A stretch of 64,000 bases of DNA, from positions 24,301,650-24,365,649 of the forward strand of contig NC_079887.1 of assembly GCF_029227915.1 (NCBI RefSeq). Direction: 5' to 3'. Shown here in pieces: positions 59,128 through 64,000 of the stretch; position 1 is the first letter of the stretch; each line of letters begins with the position of its first letter. The translations under genes were made by a program, and so were the position numbers. The DNA is from Hydractinia symbiolongicarpus (lineage: Eukaryota > Cnidaria > Hydrozoa > Anthoathecata > Hydractiniidae). A model generated the notes under the pieces. That model saw only the letters and a list, made by a program, of their open reading frames with translations, made no database searches and was not told where the DNA came from.

Positions 59128-62100
59128 TTACCCAAGCAAGCTCTTTCTCATCTTAAACCATATCTGTTCTACCTTTTTCAAATCTTCACTAAATTTTTTG
59201 TTCGCCAGCCGTTTTTTCACCCACTGTTTTGCAGCTTTTTTAGCAGCAGCCTTCACTTTGTGAATTCTATAGAGGCCCCAGTTTTTATTTCCACTGGAAG
59301 AGAATTTCCTTTGTTTTTCTTCCTTCTTTTTGATCTTCAAATCTTTCTTCTTAACATCAGCATTAGAGACTTTGGGTGCATCCTAAATTAAAAAAAATAA
59401 AGAATAGTATATACACCCCGCAGTATACATACTTTATCCCGAAACTTGTTACTGTCTAAACTTTGAACTGTGGCGCATACTTAGGCATAGTGCTGATAGT
59501 AGGAATTGGTACAACTTATTATCAAAATGCAAGGTTGGCTTTACCTTGAGGAAAGATATCTTTGCAAAACTTATTTTTGCGAATATGGGAAATAAGTACT
59601 CTACTTGTATTTTGAATATTACCCAAGGAAAGTGGCAACAAGAAAAGGTGTGCACAAGAAAATGTCAAGTTAAAATTACATAATTTTTAAGATCATCATG
59701 TTAGACATGTTCAAAAAATATAGACCATGGATGGTGAACACTAGAAAAATGGCAAAACTGTCAATAGATTAAAAAAAAAACCTTTTCTTACAGTTGTTAC
59801 AGATTATCATTTTGCTTTTTTTATCAAAAACAACCAGATATTTATGTATCTACCAAGGTTATGTCTGTACAAGTTTCAAGGGCAAGACAGTGATTTTTTA
59901 AATGTTAATGAGCTTTTATCATTTTTGAAAAATAACATTTTCTAATCATTTTTCTTATTGGAATTTTCAAATTCAAATTCAATTCAATAGTTTTATATCA
60001 ATAACTTGTTTAATTATTTTTGCAATTAATCAACTTATGCTTGCTTTTGCAGAGCTTTCCAATTTGTTTTAAAAAATGCAATTTTGTGGAACTAAATTTA
60101 ATTTTGCCTGCAAAGAAATTTTTTTTCCTAAAGTAGCAGCAGCAGCCCAAGTGATTTATATTTTCTGTGGTTAGGGATATATCCTGTAAATTGCTTCCAG
60201 GAGGGATAAGGGTGATTCCAAAGTGTTTAAAGCTCCTATTTGAGCTGCAGAAATCTTTCAAACTTCTGCCAACCAGACAACGTCCCTATGTGGGGATGAA
60301 ACTTGGTGCCTTTTCAATGTGAGTCGAGTCCTGTACTGATGGAGATACTAATCCCCAAAGTTGAAATATCAGAAGGACCAATACTTTAATTTAGGGTTCG
60401 GATTAGATTACCGCTTATATACTTTATGTAAATTATTCCCCTGAGATTTCTTTCTGTCAGAAAGATTACAATTTGATAATACTAATACAAAATAAATATC
60501 TGATGTGCCGAAATCTTACCCAAGTAAGAAAATAATATCCTTCTTTTTTCTAAGGAAGCCTTAGTAGGTCACCCTTACCCATTTTCAGAACCTTATTATT
60601 GAATTTTACTATTGCTCTTTGGGTAGGTGGGAGTGGACTGTGTACGTCAATTAAATTAAATTTTCTGACAATTGTGATAGGTATAATAACTTCTAGCAAA
60701 TAAAACATGTGAAAAGATAACTCATTTAATGCCATCCAACTTTATTTTATTTATTCAATGGTTAAAACATAATTATAAATAAAAAAAAATATCCTTACAT
60801 CTGATTTAACACTTTTATGAACATGTTTAGCTGAGTTGGGTTTTTCTGATGGAAATACGATCTACAAAGTAAACTTAAATATATGGATTATGTTGTTTAT
60901 TGCTGATTAAATTGACAAAGCAAAGGATTTAATAGCTATTCGGTTTAGTTTTACAATTAATTCCAAACCGTAGTTTATATTATCATTATATTTTATATTT
61001 ATACTTTTTTTTATTGTGATCAACAGTTAAAAGATATCCACAGGTTCACCTGTTTTACATATTCTTGGCATAATCCAGATGTCTCTTTTTGTGGATCTTA
61101 AAGTAGGGATTTCAACTACCACTTTAAACACAGACAAAACACGTCTATTAATACAGAGACAGCCTAATGCTTAAAAACTAGTTTCTTTTTATTTGTATTA
61201 AGACCTGTAGAAACACTTGAGATACTGAAACTCTCAGCCATTAAAACAAAACAACCACCTACATCAACAACGATATATTTCACATCTTCCTCCTTCTTTT
61301 TGGGTGCCACAGTTCTAAATATTTAAAGCATCAAATCAGTTTAGTTTTAGACACTCCTAGATGCTATTATATCCTTATTTTCATGACAAATTCTGAGAAA
61401 GGGTGCCAATTTAACTAAACATTTTTATTCTGGCTACAGAAGCCATGCAAACATTAATAACAATCTAAGCTTTCTCTGGCACTAAAGTAAAATGGAAGAA
61501 TTTACAGGTATCTCTACTGCACTTTGAAAAATACAACACTTACGAAGTTTTAGGGTCTGCAGGTTCATTGACTGTTTTTTTATCAACAATGGATTTGTAA
61601 TCTTTGTGTCGTGGTTTTAAAAAATGTTTTTTGTTCCAATTTTCCCAAAAGGTTTGCTGTGCAGTTGAGTCTAAAAAGATATAGTTGTGAATTGTGAAAG
61701 TGTTTGCTTCAAAGAAATACAAAATAATAATAATTTACAGCCCACAAAATATACCTCTTATATTGTGGCCAATCTGCATGAAATGTGGTTCTGCCCATTT
61801 TGCAAGGTTTTTCTTCAAATTAAGTTTTACAAATTTGACTTTATTATCTTTAGCTTTTTGCTTCACTTTTTCCACCATGACAGACGCACCCAACTTCATT
61901 GTGGAAAACAAGTCTTTGGGTAGGATTGAAGAAAGTTTCTTGGAGAGTCTTTTAAATTTGTGAAGAAGCTTCTTGATGTCTGTCTTGTTATCAGCGTTGT
62001 TCATTTTTTCCAGAAGAATGTTCCACTGTGCAATAAGGTATGCTTTCTTTTTGTTGACTGTCTTAACAGTAACTTTGTTGTTTTTTTTCCAGTATTTCTC

Positions 62101-63738
62101 TGCGTAATGTAATCCATTTTTCACTGCAACATCATTCACGTTTTTCCACTTCTTCTTGACATGTTCAAATGTCTTTTCCAGTACAGGTTGCTAAAAAAGA
62201 ATGTAAAATGATTTTCCTGATGCATTGTTTGTTGAAGGCACATGATTAATATTAAATATTCCTGTAACAGGTCATTAAAAAATTGAATTATTAAATTAAG
62301 ATTGAACTTCCTGGCTGTTAACAATTGCTGCAACTTGTATATATGCAGCAATTTTTGTGGAGAACAAATAATATGTTGTGTACAGTGGTAAAGAGTTACC
62401 CCAGTTAATTATTTTCATTTTATCAACTAACTCAAAACTATTGCTTTCACTGCCAGTGAACAATTATTAAGAGAAAGAATCTCTATATTGCCTTTCTAGA
62501 TTTGGAAACAGCTAAGCTTTTGGTAGGGTATCATGTAAGGTTTTATGTGGTGGGCTTTATAATAAAATAAAATGTAGATGAATGGCTAGTTAAGATGGTA
62601 CAGTCTACTTACAGCAATGTTAAAAGTTGTGTTCGGGATTGAAAATTTACTTAGTGAAACTCAGAACAGGGTGTCCAGGGAGGTTATTGAAGCAGGTGGT
62701 ATAATTCTAATAGCAGAATCAATAAAGAATTAAAAGTTTCAGAAGTGACAGACAGGACTAGAAGAGGAAGGGTTGACAGTGAATGTAACAAAATCTTTAA
62801 CAGTTAGTGAGAGATGTGCATATTTTACATGGCTAGCCTCACAAATACCCTGTCTATTATTTCCAGGAGGGGCCACGGCTCAGATGGAGAGTCTTAGAGT
62901 ATTTAATGCTCATTTTTAGTTACGCAGACCCAATTAGGGCCCGCGCTCTGCTAGACAATTCCGGCAACATCCAACGACCCACACAGTGTGCCATCTCTCC
63001 AATTTCCCTCACATGGCTTGGGTTAACCCATGGCTATGGTAACACTCACTCAACCATGTTGAATCGCCATCAAGAGGAATCGAACCCCGGTCTCCCGCAC
63101 AGTGTACGAGAGCTTTAACCACTAATCTACGGAGCCATGTAGTAACATCTAAGCCAAGTGCAAACTTGTAGATAGAAAGTAGTAATGTGGAAATTACAGG
63201 TAATGAGTTGGTAATAACTAATTTTTTATTATACTTGTAAGCATTGGGTATATAAGAATAGAGTTTGTATGTAAGCATTTTCGAGGGTACTACAAAAAGT
63301 GAAGTATTTTTAGCTTAAATGATGGCTCAATAAAGATAGTTAAAAACTTTTCTTACTTTTACAGGTTCTGTTTGGAAAAAAATTTAATCAGTTACTTCCT
63401 TTCTTAACTAGCGTGTCAACAGACGTAACAGGGAAGTTGACGAGGCCTTTATAAGAAATGCTATGTTGTAGTGTAGTGAGATATAGGAGTTTTTAAATTT
63501 AGGAAAAAAACACATCAATTTGAAAAACTGTATGTTTCAGCTTCTGTAGCACGTATTAATGTTTATAATAGAAGATTTGGTCACCAGTTACATACCACAG
63601 ATGATAGTCCTTCTTTTTCTAACTTTTTAGCATAATCTTTAACTGTATCGTATAACTCTCCACCTTTTCGTAAATTCTCATTAATGTCTTTTCCATCATT
63701 TAACTCAGAAAACAACTCAGTGATCCAGACTGATGACA
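59128..63738 (-). CDS. lysine-rich protein of unknown family, 3' part (5' end outside window)
   Basis: Six exons join in phase: 63596-63738, 61755-62190, 61544-61670, 61263-61314, 60799-60861, 59128-59382. They give 357 residues plus stop. All have GT-AG borders (one donor GTAGGT). The text includes SVWITELFSELNDGKDINEN, then an extended Lys-rich helical region (QWNILLEKMNNADNKTDIKK, KLLHKFKRLSKKLSS), then QQTFWENWNKKHFLKPRHKD. The C-terminus has WGLYRIHKVKAAAKKAAKQW and ends FKMRKSLLG. There is no signal peptide or membrane segment in the visible part. The high lysine content would fit a nucleolar or RNA/DNA-binding protein, but that is only a guess. I do not recognise the family. The first exon or exons lie beyond 64000. 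It is in tandem with anapc7 on the same strand. Confidence 0.75.
60170..60345 (-). repeat. SINE 3' fragment, second family
   Basis: Read on the minus strand it has GACGTTGTCTGGTTGGCAG and GCAGCTCAAATAGGAGCTTT. This corresponds to the body of the SINEs at 31985 and 47456. The head is missing or too decayed to see. Confidence 0.6.
62468..63488 (+). mobile_element. decayed LINE copy, interrupted by a SINE
   Basis: Pieces align in order with 28339-29205 of the large LINE: AAGAGAAAGAATCTCTAT, CAGTCTACTTACAGCAATG, AAGCATTGGGTATATAAGAA and TCAGTTACTTCCTTTCTTAAC. Stops and deletions break the frame throughout. The SINE at 62817-63138 sits between the matched halves. The copy lies in an intron of the lysine-rich gene on the opposite strand. 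It is far older than the copy at 24301. Confidence 0.8.
62817..63138 (-). repeat. tRNA-derived SINE, full-length first family
   Basis: The best-preserved copy. Read on the minus strand from 63138, the head is TGGCTCCGTAGATTAGTGG with B box GGGGTTCGATTCC. The central block GCCATGTGAGGGAAATTGG follows, then the tail with GAGCATTAAATACTCTAAGA and GGCTAGCCATGTAAAATATG. It is inserted in the decayed LINE. Confidence 0.8.
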
Positions 63739-64000
63739 CTAAAAAAACAACAATAAAACCTTTTAATCTCTCTCACGAAACAAATATCTGGTTCATAGCC
63801 CTACAAAAATTTATTTTTTTGAATTTTATACTCAATGCTTTAGAAGTATACAGAAGTGCAATACCTACATAATGTACCAAAGATAGATCTCACAAGTTGT
63901 TTTGGAAAAGTCTGAGAACCAGAATTAAAAAATGCTACACCAGACTACTTTCTATGCATTTACTCTTTCCTGTAAGCAGAAAAAATAAGCAAAAGACCAC

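Noticed and set aside
63684-63872. Plus-strand open frame of 62 codons at the window end
   Set aside because: Antisense to a well-supported exon of the lysine-rich gene.

Overview
This is nuclear DNA of an animal. It is AT-rich, its genes are split by many short-exon GT-AG introns, and most of the space between exons is mobile DNA. The mix suggests an early-branching metazoan, most likely a cnidarian and perhaps a hydrozoan: single-copy genes close to their human counterparts, a free-standing P2X7-tail-type zinc protein, tRNA-headed SINEs, an RTE-like LINE and a Tc1-like transposon. The taxon is an inference; no species can be named from the sequence alone.

Layout. 1-620: two tRNA-derived SINEs. 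2765-9169 (+): ccdc157, eight exons, 770 residues, ending in a C2HC zinc finger. 10312-13752 (-): bola2, two exons, 84 residues. 14445-22314 (-): ogfod2, seven exons, 342 residues, with a same-strand P2X7-C-like gene (18315-19082) inside its fourth intron. About 24300-29623: an almost intact LINE split by a 1953-bp Tc1-like element (25376-27328) with an exact TA duplication. 29759-32998: repeat blocks, broken reverse-transcriptase fragments placed head to head around a 150-bp palindrome, and SINEs. 34632-35720 (+): thumpd1, one coding exon. 36493-40508 (+): bcl7, nine exons plus a possible alternative last exon. 41625-58092 (-): anapc7, 21 exons, 551 residues, carrying a tRNA-Val(UAC) gene, a 27-bp minisatellite, SINEs and two MITE-like elements in its introns. 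59128-63738 (-): the 3' part of a lysine-rich gene not recognised here. A decayed relative of the LINE, itself split by a SINE, lies in its intron near the window end.

The exon models were built by hand from splice signals, reading-phase continuity and similarity to remembered human family members. In every complete gene the exon lengths sum to a multiple of three and the product is close to the family's usual size. The genes are unrelated housekeeping or cell-biology functions (Fe-S cluster handling, 2-oxoglutarate oxygenase, tRNA acetylation adaptor, chromatin remodelling subunit, anaphase-promoting complex subunit). There is no operon or shared pathway. The least ordinary features are the nested retrotransposon/transposon locus, the P2X7-C-like gene with a stop codon directly after its only visible ATG, the palindrome-centred RT debris, and the recurrent TTCGCGAA-rich noncoding repeats.
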